Below are positions 16,219 through 24,245 of a DNA stretch of 32,653 bases, piece by piece. Position 1 is the stretch's first letter. Every line of letters begins with the position of its first letter. Under the pieces are notes generated by a model. That model ran no database searches, was not told the DNA's origin, and saw only the letters and a list, made by a program, of their open reading frames with translations. Origin of the DNA: an uncultured Sphingomonas sp. (lineage in GTDB: Bacteria > Pseudomonadota > Alphaproteobacteria > Sphingomonadales > Sphingomonadaceae); NCBI RefSeq assembly GCF_913778135.1, contig NZ_CAJYVU010000120.1, positions 1-32,653 of the forward strand, written 5' to 3'. Both the position numbers and the translations under genes were made by a program.

Positions 16219-16754
16219 CGTGTTCCTTCCTCGCCGACGAAGGCGAGCGTGATGAGAACCTGGCGCGCGGGGCGGGTCCCTGGGTCGGCATTGGATATCT
16301 GCGTGCGCTCGATCGGCACGCCGGCCTCGGCCAGCGCGGCCGCGACCGCGCGCGCGCGATCGGTGGCGAGCAGCGCGGCGCTGCCGCTGGCGGGGTCGAC
16401 GTCGCCAGCGCTGCCGTCGGTCGCGCCGCTCACGCGCAAGGCGACACGCGGATCGCGAAGTTCGGTCCGCGCCCAGGCAGCGAGCGCGTTTGTGTCGGTC
16501 GGCACGCGCGCCGAACCGCGCTCGAACCCGGAGACGATCTGCGCCGCGACCGCAAGCGGCGGCGGCTCGACGCCCAACCCCGCCGACACCGCGCGCGCGA
16601 TCACGCGCGGGTCGAGTTGCCGATTGGCCTCGAGCAGCACGAAGAAGCCGACGAGCAGCAGCGCCAGATCGGCGAGTGTCATCAGCCACAACGGGCGCGA
16701 CGGCGCGGAGGCCGGAAACTCGTCATCGAGCGAGTGCCGCACGAGCGCGCTCAC
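16215..16754 (-). CDS. Compact MotB-like stator protein with degenerate OmpA-like domain
   Basis: The 179-residue protein has one membrane helix (about 22-43, LWLMTLADLALLLVGFFVLL) with Asp29 at the place of the proton-carrying Asp of MotB (TLADL..LLLVGFFVLL). The C-terminal part resembles an OmpA-like peptidoglycan-binding domain, but GHTD is GATD (110-113) and the usual NRR before the last strand is absent (RPARQVLITL). MotB is normally about 250-310 residues, as in the second copy here (301). The GTG start overlaps the motA-like stop by four bases and the end overlaps flgA by four. It probably forms a proton channel with its partner, but wall anchoring looks weakened. Confidence 0.8.
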   Translation of the reverse strand: MSALVRHSLDDEFPASAPSRPLWLMTLADLALLLVGFFVLLEANRQLDPRVIARAVSAGLGVEPPPLAVAAQIVSGFERGSARVPTDTNALAAWARTELRDPRVALRVSGATDGSAGDVDPASGSAALLATDRARAVAAALAEAGVPIERTQISNADPGTRPARQVLITLAFVGEEGTR

Positions 16755-17413
16755 GCCGCGTTCGCCCGGATCGCGGTGACACCGCTCGCACGCGGTGCCT
16801 CGCGCACTGCCAATGCGACCAGTGGCGCGACCAGCCGTTGCCGCTCGGCCGCCTCGACCCGCGCTGCGGCGCGCAGCCGCGCGGCGATCGGTAGCGCAAT
16901 CAGGTTGGCGACCAGCGCGCCGTAGAGCGTGGCGAGCAGCGCGACCGCCATCGCCCCGCCGATCGCGGCGGGATCGCTCATCCGCGTGAACATCACGACC
17001 AGTCCCACGATCGTACCGACCATACCCATCGCCGGTGCAGCCTCCGCCGCGCCTGCCCAGCAATCGGCGGCGGCGAGGTGGCGCTCGATCCGCGCGCGGC
17101 GGCGCGCGTCGAGCTCGGCGGCGATCACCTCGGGTGCGAGGCCGTCGACCACGCCCGCGATACCACTCGCGACATCGGCATCGGCGATCACGCTGCGGTC
17201 GAGCGCCATCGCGCCGTGACGCCGGGCAATGCGGTCCTGCGCGGTGATCTGTTCGAGCAAGGAGGTGGCGGAAAAGCTTCGCCGCGCCAGCACGCCGAGC
17301 GCCGCGACTGCGCGCCGAAGGTCGGCGAACGGCGTGCGCAGCGCAGTGGCGAGCGCGGTGCCGCCGATCACGATGGCAAGTGCTAGCGGGTCGAGAAAGG
17401 TGCCGGGTGTCAT
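16751..17413 (-). CDS. MotA/PomA-like stator protein lacking an obvious first membrane helix
   Basis: The 220-residue protein aligns by eye with PomA-type MotA from the second membrane helix onward: FLDPLALAIVIGGTALATAL at 6-25, a cytoplasmic part with ARRHGAMALDR, then two helices in APAMGMVGTIVGLVVMF and AVALLATLYGALVANLIALPIA with the conserved prolines. Family members usually begin with an extra helix before the FxDxPSxxIVxGGT segment; here none is visible downstream of the ATG at 17413. An in-frame ATG at 17491 adds only a weakly hydrophobic extension. AGGCGAG precedes the chosen ATG. It is divergent from flgB and heads the flgA operon. A second, ordinary motA is at 26602. Confidence 0.82.
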   Translation of the reverse strand: MTPGTFLDPLALAIVIGGTALATALRTPFADLRRAVAALGVLARRSFSATSLLEQITAQDRIARRHGAMALDRSVIADADVASGIAGVVDGLAPEVIAAELDARRRARIERHLAAADCWAGAAEAAPAMGMVGTIVGLVVMFTRMSDPAAIGGAMAVALLATLYGALVANLIALPIAARLRAAARVEAAERQRLVAPLVALAVREAPRASGVTAIRANAA

Positions 17414-17503
17414 CGCGCTCGCCTGTGCAAGGCGCGGGCCAAGTGCATCCGGCAGCACGACGTGCTCGGTAACCACGAGCCGGACCATCAGCACTGCCGC
17501 CGG

Positions 17504-17542
17504 CGGCAAGCGCGATTGCCGGCAACCGGCAAGGCTTTGCCG
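17504..17542. promoter_or_regulatory. Tandem CGGCAA/TTGCCG dyads, probable enhancer for the FlbD-like activator
   Basis: Two inverted repeats stand side by side: CGGCAA-N6-TTGCCG (17504-17521) and CGGCAA-N4-TTGCCG (17527-17542). Their centres are about 110 and 88 bases upstream of the start predicted from the sigma-54 promoter at 17596-17612, the usual distance for an enhancer-bound activator. They also lie upstream of the divergent motA-like operon, so one site could control both. Confidence 0.68.
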
Positions 17543-17595
17543 CTTACGCCCGGCGAAGATCGGGCATCGCAGTTCACCCGCTGTAGACGGAAAAA

Positions 17596-17612
17596 CTGGC
17601 ACGCGCTTTGCT
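17596..17612 (+). promoter_or_regulatory. Consensus sigma-54 promoter of the flgB operon
   Basis: CTGGCACG-CGCT-TTGCT matches YTGGCACG-N4-TTGCW at every defined position, with GG (17598-17599) and GC (17610-17611) ten bases apart. Transcription should start near 17623, about 38 bases before the flgB ATG. Dyads upstream and the activator gene in this window fit an RpoN-dependent class of rod/hook genes. Confidence 0.93.
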
Positions 17613-17660
17613 GATGTTCCCGCGAGCGCCTCGTCCGGCGCATCGCAGGAGGCAGTAAAC

Positions 17661-18011
17661 ATGGCTGGCGACAGTCTGTTCGGGGTACATGGATCGGCGT
17701 TGGAGGTGCGGGCGCAGCGCATGGGCGTGCTCGCGTCCAACATCGCCAATGCGTCGACGCCGGGCTTCAAGGCGCGCGACGTCGACTGGAAGTCGGCGCT
17801 GGCGAGCGCGACCGCGACCGGCAACGTCGACGCCGGCATCACCGCGCAGACGAAGTACCGCGTGCCGAGCCAGCCGAGCATGGATGGCAACACGGTCGAG
17901 CTCGCCTCGGAACAGACCGCCTTTGCCGAAAACGCTGTCCAGTATCAGACGACGCTCTCGTTCCTGAACGGGCGCATCGGCCAGATCACCCGCGCGCTGA
18001 AGGGGGAGTAA
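17661..18011 (+). CDS. flgB: Proximal rod protein FlgB
   Basis: The 116-residue protein carries the rod-protein signature LASNIANASTPGFKARDVDW at about 28-47 and the C-terminal VQYQTTLSFLNGRIGQI helix of FlgB. FlgB forms the proximal rod with FlgC and FlgF and contacts FliE. The ATG has AGGAGG nine bases upstream. It is the first gene of flgBCDEFGHIJKL, behind a consensus sigma-54 promoter. flgC follows after four bases. Confidence 0.95.
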   Translation: MAGDSLFGVHGSALEVRAQRMGVLASNIANASTPGFKARDVDWKSALASATATGNVDAGITAQTKYRVPSQPSMDGNTVELASEQTAFAENAVQYQTTLSFLNGRIGQITRALKGE

Positions 18012-18015
18012 GCAC

Positions 18016-18423
18016 GTGAGCACACCCGTCACCATCTTCCAGACCGCGGGGCGCGCGATGTCCGCGCAGCTGACGCGGATGAACACGAGTGCGTCGAACC
18101 TGGCGAACGCCGGCAACGTCGCCGGCTCGGCCGACGCCGCCTACAAGACGATCAAGCCCGTGTTCCGCACCAGCTTCGATGCCGCATCGGGGCTGTCGAC
18201 GGTCGATGTCGAGCGCATCGTCACCGCGGGCGAGACGCCGACCAAGCGCTACGACCCCGCCAATCCGATGGCGGACAAGGACGGCAACGTGTTCGAGGCC
18301 GCGGTCGATGAATCGCGCGAGCTGGTCGACATGATGGAATCGGCGCGCACCTATCAGAACAACGTCGAGGTGATGCAGACCGCCAAGTCGCTCATCATCG
18401 ACACCCTCAAGCTGGGCCGCTGA
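18016..18423 (+). CDS. flgC: Proximal rod protein FlgC
   Basis: The 135-residue protein shows the rod N-terminus (FQTAGRAMSAQLTRMNTSASNLANAGN) and the C-terminal NNVEVMQTAKSLIIDTLKLGR helix typical of FlgC. With FlgB it makes the part of the rod crossing the periplasm near the MS-ring. It starts with GTG at 18016, preceded by GGGGGAG near the flgB stop. The gap to flgD is two bases. Confidence 0.95.
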   Translation: MSTPVTIFQTAGRAMSAQLTRMNTSASNLANAGNVAGSADAAYKTIKPVFRTSFDAASGLSTVDVERIVTAGETPTKRYDPANPMADKDGNVFEAAVDESRELVDMMESARTYQNNVEVMQTAKSLIIDTLKLGR

Positions 18424-18425
18424 CG

Positions 18426-19091
18426 ATGACGACGATCACCAATACAACCGGCACCAGTGCGGCGACCAACGCCAACAAGGCGCTGACGGGTGCCAAGACG
18501 ACGCTCGACCAGGGCGACTTCCTGAAGCTGATGACCGCACAGATGAAGAACCAGGACCCGTTCAACCCGGTCGACAACACGCAGATGGTCGCGCAGATGG
18601 CGCAATTCTCCTCGCTCGCCGGCATCACGCAGATGTCGACGACGCTGCAGGCGATTTCGGACAAGCTGGGGGCGACGACGACCGCCGACGCGGTCAGCTA
18701 TATCGGCAAGACCGTGCTGACGCCGGGCTCGACCGCCTATGCGCGCACGTCGGGCGGGATCGCGGGCGCGATCGAGCTGGGCGGCGCGGCAAGCGACGTC
18801 GGCGTCACCATTACCGATGCGAACGGCATGGTGCTGAAGAACCTGTCGCTCGGCGCGAAATCGGGCGGAACGGTCAGCTATGACTGGAACGGCAAGACCG
18901 ACGCCGGCGAGGATGCGGGCTCAGGTCCGTTCACCGTCAGCGTCGCGGCGTCGAACGGCGGGCAATTCGTGTCCGCGACCAACCTGGTCTGGGCGCCGGT
19001 TCAGTCCGTCTCCACCGCCACCGGCCAGACCGTGCTGACCGCACCGGGTCTGGGCGAAATTCCTGCCAGCGCCGTTCGCCAGATCGGCTGA
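18426..19091 (+). CDS. flgD: Hook-capping scaffold FlgD
   Basis: The 221-residue protein has the FlgD N-terminus: GDFLKLMTAQMKNQDPFNPV (about 36-55), then DNTQMVAQMAQFSSLAGI. The C-terminal half has the FlgD Ig-like/Tudor-like pattern including VSYDWNGKTDAGEDAGSGPF. FlgD caps the growing hook and is discarded when hook growth ends. It precedes flgE, its substrate, by 31 bases. Confidence 0.95.
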   Translation: MTTITNTTGTSAATNANKALTGAKTTLDQGDFLKLMTAQMKNQDPFNPVDNTQMVAQMAQFSSLAGITQMSTTLQAISDKLGATTTADAVSYIGKTVLTPGSTAYARTSGGIAGAIELGGAASDVGVTITDANGMVLKNLSLGAKSGGTVSYDWNGKTDAGEDAGSGPFTVSVAASNGGQFVSATNLVWAPVQSVSTATGQTVLTAPGLGEIPASAVRQIG

Positions 19092-19122
19092 TCACCTTTC
19101 CCTCTTTCTCGGAGTAACCCTC

Positions 19123-20367
19123 ATGTCCTTTTACACCTCGCTCTCGGGCCTGCAGGCCGCTCAGACCGATCTCTCGACGATCAGCCACAACCTCGCCAAC
19201 GTGTCGACCAACGGGTTCAAGAAGTCGCGCAGCGAGTTCGCCGACGTGATGGCGTCGAACTTCACCTCCGACCCGCGCCGCATGATCGGCTCGGGCGCGG
19301 TGCTGCAACAGAACCGCCAGCAGTTCAGCGAGGGGAGCCTGCAGACGACGGGCAATTCGCTCGACCTGACGATCTCGGGCGACGGCTTCTTCGCAGTGAA
19401 GATGCCGAACGCAGTCGGCACGCAGGCGTATACGCGCAACGGCGCCTTCTCGCTCGACACCAACCGCTTCATCACCGACTCGCAGGGCGGCCGCTTGCAG
19501 GCCTATGCGGTCGAAACCGACGGCACCGTGCCCGCGAACAGCCAATTGGGCGACGTGAAGATCCCGCTGAGCAGCGGTGATGCGACCGCGACCACCGCAG
19601 TGACGCTGAAGATGAAGCTGAACGCGGCGGCGGCGGCGCCTGCGACGGCCACGTTCAACGCAGGCGATGCGTCGAGCTACAACACCTCCACCAGCACCTC
19701 GATCGTCGACAAGGCCGGCAACACCACCACGCTGACGAATTACTTCGTCAAGGGTGCCGCCGCGGACGCGTCGGGTGCGACCACGTGGACGATGTACAGC
19801 TACGCCGCGGGCGCCCCGCTCAACAACGGCAACGGCACGCCGGTCACGTTCGACGGCGACGGCAACATGACGACTGGCGGCACGACCGCGCTCGCATTCG
19901 CTCCCGCGGCAGACGGCACCACGCGCACCATCGCGCTCGACCTCGCCGGCAGCACCGCGGCCAAGCAGCCCTTCTCGGTCGTGTCGCGCACGCAGGACGG
20001 CAAGGCGAAGGGCGAGTTCTCGGGCGTCGCGGTCGACGAAACCGGCATCATCACCGCCAGCTACTCGAACGGCGACAGCATCAAGCTGGGCAAGGTCGCG
20101 CTCGCCAATTTCGTCAACCCGACAGGACTGAAGCAGAACGGCGGCAATTACTGGACCGCGACCGGCCTGTCGGGCTCGGCCACGATGGGAAGCTCGAACG
20201 AGAACGGCTACGGCAAGCTGATGTCGGGCACGATCGAGGGATCGAACGTCGATATCACCGAAGAGCTGGTCAACCTGATCGCGGCGCAGCGCAACTTCCA
20301 GGCGAACTCGAAGGCGCTCGATACCGCGAGCCAGATCTCGCAGACCATCTTCAACATCCGCGCCTAA
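19123..20367 (+). CDS. flgE: Flagellar hook protein FlgE
   Basis: The 414-residue protein has the conserved rod/hook N-terminus (SFYTSLSGLQAAQTDLSTIS then HNLANVSTNGFKKSRSEFAD), a variable middle, and the C-terminal LIAAQRNFQANSKALDTASQ helix. FlgE polymerises into the universal joint. The length is ordinary for hook proteins. The ATG follows CTCGGAGTAACC, a usable ribosome-binding site. Confidence 0.97.
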   Translation: MSFYTSLSGLQAAQTDLSTISHNLANVSTNGFKKSRSEFADVMASNFTSDPRRMIGSGAVLQQNRQQFSEGSLQTTGNSLDLTISGDGFFAVKMPNAVGTQAYTRNGAFSLDTNRFITDSQGGRLQAYAVETDGTVPANSQLGDVKIPLSSGDATATTAVTLKMKLNAAAAAPATATFNAGDASSYNTSTSTSIVDKAGNTTTLTNYFVKGAAADASGATTWTMYSYAAGAPLNNGNGTPVTFDGDGNMTTGGTTALAFAPAADGTTRTIALDLAGSTAAKQPFSVVSRTQDGKAKGEFSGVAVDETGIITASYSNGDSIKLGKVALANFVNPTGLKQNGGNYWTATGLSGSATMGSSNENGYGKLMSGTIEGSNVDITEELVNLIAAQRNFQANSKALDTASQISQTIFNIRA

Positions 20368-20390
20368 GCGATCGGTCGGGAGCAGGATAG

Positions 20391-21143
20391 GTGGACAAGC
20401 TCGTCTATACCGCGGCGACGGGCCTGCGCGCGCAGATGGCGGCGCAGGCGGCGATCGCCAACAACATGGCGAACGCGTCCACCACCGGCTTTCGCGCCGA
20501 CCGCGTCGTGTTCGACCGCATCACGCTGTCGGACGGCACGCAAACGCTGTCGGCACGCCAGCCGACCGCGGAGGAAGTGACCGACGCCGACCGTACGCCC
20601 GGCGCACTCCAGCAGACCGGGCGCAACCTCGACGTCGCGATGACGGGCAACGACACCTGGATGAGCGTTCAGGCGGCGGACGGCAGCGAGGCGTACACGC
20701 GCCGCGGCGACCTGTCGGTGACGCAGTCGGGCACGCTCCAGACCGGCGACGGCTATCTGGTGATGGGGCAGTCAGGTCCGATCACGATCCCGCCATATCA
20801 ATCCCTGTCGATCGCGGGCGACGGCTCGATCTCGATCGTGCCGCTCGGCGCCGCAGCGACCGAGACCACCGTCATCGACAAGATCAAGCTGGTGTCGGAC
20901 AAGGGTTCAACCACGGTCAAGGGGCTCGACAACCTCCTACACGTCAAGGGCGGCGGCAACCTGCCCGAGAACCTCGACGCGAAGCTCGCCTCGGGCGCGC
21001 TCGAGGGGTCGAACGTCGACATGACCAAGGCGCTGGTCGACATGATCGAGAACCAGCGCAGCTACGAAGTGCAGGCGAATCTGCTGAAGGAAGCCAAGTC
21101 GATGGACGAGTCGAGCGCGTCGCTGATGCGGCTGCCGACCTGA
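20391..21143 (+). CDS. flgF: Proximal rod protein FlgF
   Basis: The 250-residue protein is of the FlgF/FlgG type, starting MDKLVYTAATGLRAQMAAQA with the ANNMANASTTGFRADR signature near residue 24 and ending with the VDMIENQRSYEVQANLLKEA helix. Placement before flgG and the DKLVY start favour FlgF. The GTG start at 20391 is 23 bases past flgE, with AGCAGGATAG just upstream. Confidence 0.94.
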   Translation: MDKLVYTAATGLRAQMAAQAAIANNMANASTTGFRADRVVFDRITLSDGTQTLSARQPTAEEVTDADRTPGALQQTGRNLDVAMTGNDTWMSVQAADGSEAYTRRGDLSVTQSGTLQTGDGYLVMGQSGPITIPPYQSLSIAGDGSISIVPLGAAATETTVIDKIKLVSDKGSTTVKGLDNLLHVKGGGNLPENLDAKLASGALEGSNVDMTKALVDMIENQRSYEVQANLLKEAKSMDESSASLMRLPT

Positions 21144-21203
21144 CGCGACGCTTCCACCGCTGACCCGCCCGAACCGACCAGATAACCGAACAGGAACCGC
21201 CTC

Positions 21204-21992
21204 ATGACCACCGCCGCCATGCACATCGCGCGCACCGGGCTCGACGCCCAGGACATGCGGATGCGCGTCATCTCGAACAACCTCGCGAACGTGAACACGA
21301 CCGGTTACAAGCGCGACCGCGCGGCGTTCGAGACGCTGTCGTACCAGGTCGTGACCGCCGCAGGCGCGGCGTCGAGTGCGGAGAGCAAGTACGCGACGGG
21401 GTTGAACCTCGGCACCGGCGTGCGCGTGCAGGGCACCGCGCGGATGGACACGCAGGGTGCGACGCAGCAGACCGGCAACTCGCTCGACATGATGCTCGAC
21501 GGCGACGGCTATTTTCAGGTCCAGCTGCCCGGCGGCGAGCTCGGCTACACGCGCGCGGGCAATTTCTCGCGCTCGCCCGAGGGGCAGCTGATCACCAGCG
21601 AGGGCTATCAGGTAATGCCCGGCATCAACATTCCACCCAACGCGACGCAGGTGACGATCGGCCTGGACGGCACTGTATCGGCGACGGTGCCGGGGCAGAC
21701 CGATGCGCAGAACCTCGGCCAGATCCAGGTCGCAAGCTTCCCCAACGCGGCGGGTCTGCAGAGCACCGGCGACAATTACCTGCGCGAGACCGCATCGTCG
21801 GGCGCCGCCAACCTGGGCGTCGCGGGCGAGGACGGCCGCGGCAAGGTGCGCCAGGGCGCGCTGGAGGCCTCCAACGTCAACGTGGTCGAGGAACTGGTCG
21901 ACATGATCGAGACGCAGCGCGCGTACGAGGTCAATTCGAAGATGATCTCGGCCACCGACGAGATGCTCAAATACGTCAACCAGAACATCTGA
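21204..21992 (+). CDS. flgG: Distal rod protein FlgG
   Basis: The 262-residue protein is the normal FlgG length. The N-terminus reads MTTAAMHIARTGLDAQDMRM then SNNLANVNTTGYKRDR; the C-terminus has VDMIETQRAYEVNSKMISAT, the hallmark of FlgG. FlgG forms the distal rod inside the P- and L-rings. The 60-base gap after flgF has no visible promoter; AACAGGAAC precedes the ATG. Confidence 0.96.
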   Translation: MTTAAMHIARTGLDAQDMRMRVISNNLANVNTTGYKRDRAAFETLSYQVVTAAGAASSAESKYATGLNLGTGVRVQGTARMDTQGATQQTGNSLDMMLDGDGYFQVQLPGGELGYTRAGNFSRSPEGQLITSEGYQVMPGINIPPNATQVTIGLDGTVSATVPGQTDAQNLGQIQVASFPNAAGLQSTGDNYLRETASSGAANLGVAGEDGRGKVRQGALEASNVNVVEELVDMIETQRAYEVNSKMISATDEMLKYVNQNI

Positions 21993-22006
21993 CGGCAATA
22001 CAGACG

Positions 22007-22732
22007 ATGGCCAGCCGCATGCCCCATTCCATTTCCGCACACTGGATCGAGCTCGCGCTCGGTGTCACCGCCGCAGCGCTCGTCGCCGCCGCCGTCGTGC
22101 CGTCCTCGGCCGATGCGAAGCTGTTCGGTTCGAAGAAGCCGGCGGAGGATTTCACCGCGGTGCGCGCGCCGATGGTGCCCGCCGCGCCACCGCCCGCCGA
22201 CGGCGCGATCTTCCACGTCGCGGATGGGTACGGCGCCTTGACCGAGGGCTGGCGCGCCCGCCGCGTCGGCGATCCGCTGACGATCGTGCTGGTGGAACGG
22301 ACCGCTGCGTCGAAGACTGCGTCGTCGAAGCTCGATTCGGCCGGCAGCGGCGGACTGACCCCGCCCGCTACGGGTCCGCTGTCGTTCATCGATCCGGGTT
22401 CGATCCGCGCCAGCGGCAACCGCAACTTCAACGGTGCGGGCAGCGCCGACCAGGCCAATTCGCTCTCGGGCGAGGTCTCCGTCACGGTGGCGCAGGTTTA
22501 CCCCAACGGCACGATGCTGGTGCAGGGGCAGAAGCGTGTGACGCTCAACCGCGGCGACGAATACGTCCGGATCAAGGGATTGGTGCGGATGGCGGATGTC
22601 GACATCAACAATCGCGTCCCCTCGACCCGCGTCGCCGACGCGCAGATCGCCTATACCGGCAAGGGCGATGTCGCTCGCGCCAGTCGCCAGGGCTGGCTGT
22701 CGCGTTTCTTCAGCGTGATCTCGCCGTTCTGA
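22007..22732 (+). CDS. flgH: L-ring protein FlgH without a lipobox cysteine
   Basis: The 241-residue protein has FlgH features: AGSADQANSLSGEVSVTVAQ, VYPNGTMLVQGQKRV and the RVADAQIAYTGKGDV segment near the end. FlgH forms the outer-membrane L-ring. The N-terminal hydrophobic stretch ends VVPSSADAKLF, which looks like a signal peptidase I site. The whole sequence has no cysteine, so it cannot be a lipoprotein, whereas enteric FlgH is lipidated. It lies 14 bases after flgG. An in-frame ATG at 22019 is an alternative start. Confidence 0.94.
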   Translation: MASRMPHSISAHWIELALGVTAAALVAAAVVPSSADAKLFGSKKPAEDFTAVRAPMVPAAPPPADGAIFHVADGYGALTEGWRARRVGDPLTIVLVERTAASKTASSKLDSAGSGGLTPPATGPLSFIDPGSIRASGNRNFNGAGSADQANSLSGEVSVTVAQVYPNGTMLVQGQKRVTLNRGDEYVRIKGLVRMADVDINNRVPSTRVADAQIAYTGKGDVARASRQGWLSRFFSVISPF

Positions 22733-22782
22733 CACCAAGCGTTAGCGCCGTGGTAACCATGCTCCGCCTAGGCTCACCCACC

Positions 22783-23907
22783 ATGACAGGATTCATCTCC
22801 GCTCGTTTGCTCGTCCGCCACCTGTTCGCGGCCACGCTGGCGCTGGTCGCGCTCGCCGCGCCGGCACACGCCGACCGCATCAAGGATCTGGGCGGGTTCC
22901 AGGGCATCCGCTCGAACCAGCTGACCGGCTACGGCATCGTCGTCGGGCTGCCCGGCACGGGTGACGACAACCTCGAATATACCGTTCAGTCGGTGAAGGC
23001 GGTCGCGTCGCGCTTCGGCCTGCAATTGCCACCCAACGTCAATCCGGGGTTGAAGAACGCCGCGGTGGTGATGATCACCGCCGAGCTGCCGCCGTTCGCA
23101 AAACCGGGGCAGCGGATCGACATCACGGTCGCCTCGATGGGCAAGGCCAAGTCGCTTCGCGGCGGCAGCCTGGTGCTGGCGCCGCTCATGGGCGCCGACG
23201 GGCAGATCTACGCGATGGCGCAGGGCAATCTCGCGGTCGGCGGCCTAGGTGCAGAGGGCGCGGATGGCTCCAAGATCGTCATCAACGTGCCCTCAACCGG
23301 CCGCATCCCCGAGGGCGCGACCGTTGAGCGCGCGGTCGCGACCGGATTCGCCGACACGCCGTTCCTGACCTACAATCTGCAGCGCGCCGATTTCACCACC
23401 GCGCAGAACGTGGCGGCCGCGATCAACCAGCGTCTGGGCTTCGGCACCGCGCAGGCGGTCGACGCAGTGTCGGTCGCGGTGCGCGCTCCGGTCGGCGCCG
23501 ATATCCGCGCCGGTCTGATGAGCCAGATCGAGAACCTCGACGTTGCCAGTGCCGAACCACCCGCCAAGGTGATCGTCAACGCGCGCACCGGCACGGTCGT
23601 CATCAACTCCGCGGTGCGCGTCGGCGCTGCTGCCGTCACGCACGGCAAGCTGACCGTCCGCATCGACGAGAATCAACGCATCAGCCAGCCCGCTCCCTTC
23701 AGCCAGGGCCAGACCGCGCTCGAGCGCAAGTCGGGCGTCTCGGTCGACGAGGAGCGCAAGCCGATGTTCCTCATCAATCCCGGCCCCAAGCTCGCCGACG
23801 TGGTGAAGGCGGTGAACGCGATCGGCGCCAGTCCCGCGGACCTCGTCGCGATCCTGGAGGCGCTGAAAGAAGCCGGCGCCCTGAAAGCGGAGTTGATCGT
23901 CCTGTGA
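22783..23907 (+). CDS. flgI: P-ring protein FlgI
   Basis: The product is 374 residues from the ATG at 22783. A signal peptide (residues 1-30, ending APAHA) precedes DRIKDLGGFQGIRSNQLTGY, the start of mature FlgI. The C-terminal VVKAVNAIGASPADLVAILE is also typical. FlgI makes the periplasmic P-ring around the rod with the help of FlgA. Upstream in-frame starts at 22750 (GTG) and 22759 (ATG) would lengthen the leader to about 41 residues, so the start is uncertain. Its stop overlaps the flgJ GTG by four bases. Confidence 0.95.
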   Translation: MTGFISARLLVRHLFAATLALVALAAPAHADRIKDLGGFQGIRSNQLTGYGIVVGLPGTGDDNLEYTVQSVKAVASRFGLQLPPNVNPGLKNAAVVMITAELPPFAKPGQRIDITVASMGKAKSLRGGSLVLAPLMGADGQIYAMAQGNLAVGGLGAEGADGSKIVINVPSTGRIPEGATVERAVATGFADTPFLTYNLQRADFTTAQNVAAAINQRLGFGTAQAVDAVSVAVRAPVGADIRAGLMSQIENLDVASAEPPAKVIVNARTGTVVINSAVRVGAAAVTHGKLTVRIDENQRISQPAPFSQGQTALERKSGVSVDEERKPMFLINPGPKLADVVKAVNAIGASPADLVAILEALKEAGALKAELIVL

Positions 23908-24245
23908 CCGACACCCCCAACATCGCGGCTGCGAGCGCGTCGCTCACCCCGGCTGCTGCCACCGGCACGTTCGCGCGCGCGAACACGAAAGAGAACCTCG
24001 CCAAGGCGGGGCAGCAGTTCGAATCGGTGTTCACAGGCATGATGCTGAAATCGATGCGGCAGGCGAAACTCGCCGACCCGTTGTTCGACAGCAAGGCGCT
24101 CGACACCTTCCGCGACATGCAGGATCAGAAGACGGTGCAATCGATGGCTGAGCACACGCCGCTCGGCATCGGCCGCGCGATGACCGAATTCCTGGGGCGC
24201 GGGCAACCGAATCTTAACGAGGACGGTGGCAAACCGGCCGAATGA
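23904..24245 (+). CDS. flgJ: FlgJ-like rod-binding protein without muramidase domain
   Basis: The 113-residue protein matches only the N-terminal rod-binding domain of FlgJ: AGQQFESVFTGMMLKSMRQA near 36-55, then FDSKALDTFRDMQDQ and the PLGIGRAM segment. Enteric FlgJ is about 313 residues with a C-terminal glycoside hydrolase that opens the wall for the rod; that half is missing. The protein likely acts as rod cap/scaffold. The SLT-domain enzyme at 14090-14968 is the likely separate hydrolase. The GTG start overlaps flgI by four bases, and the end overlaps flgK by four. Confidence 0.92.
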   Translation: MTDTPNIAAASASLTPAAATGTFARANTKENLAKAGQQFESVFTGMMLKSMRQAKLADPLFDSKALDTFRDMQDQKTVQSMAEHTPLGIGRAMTEFLGRGQPNLNEDGGKPAE

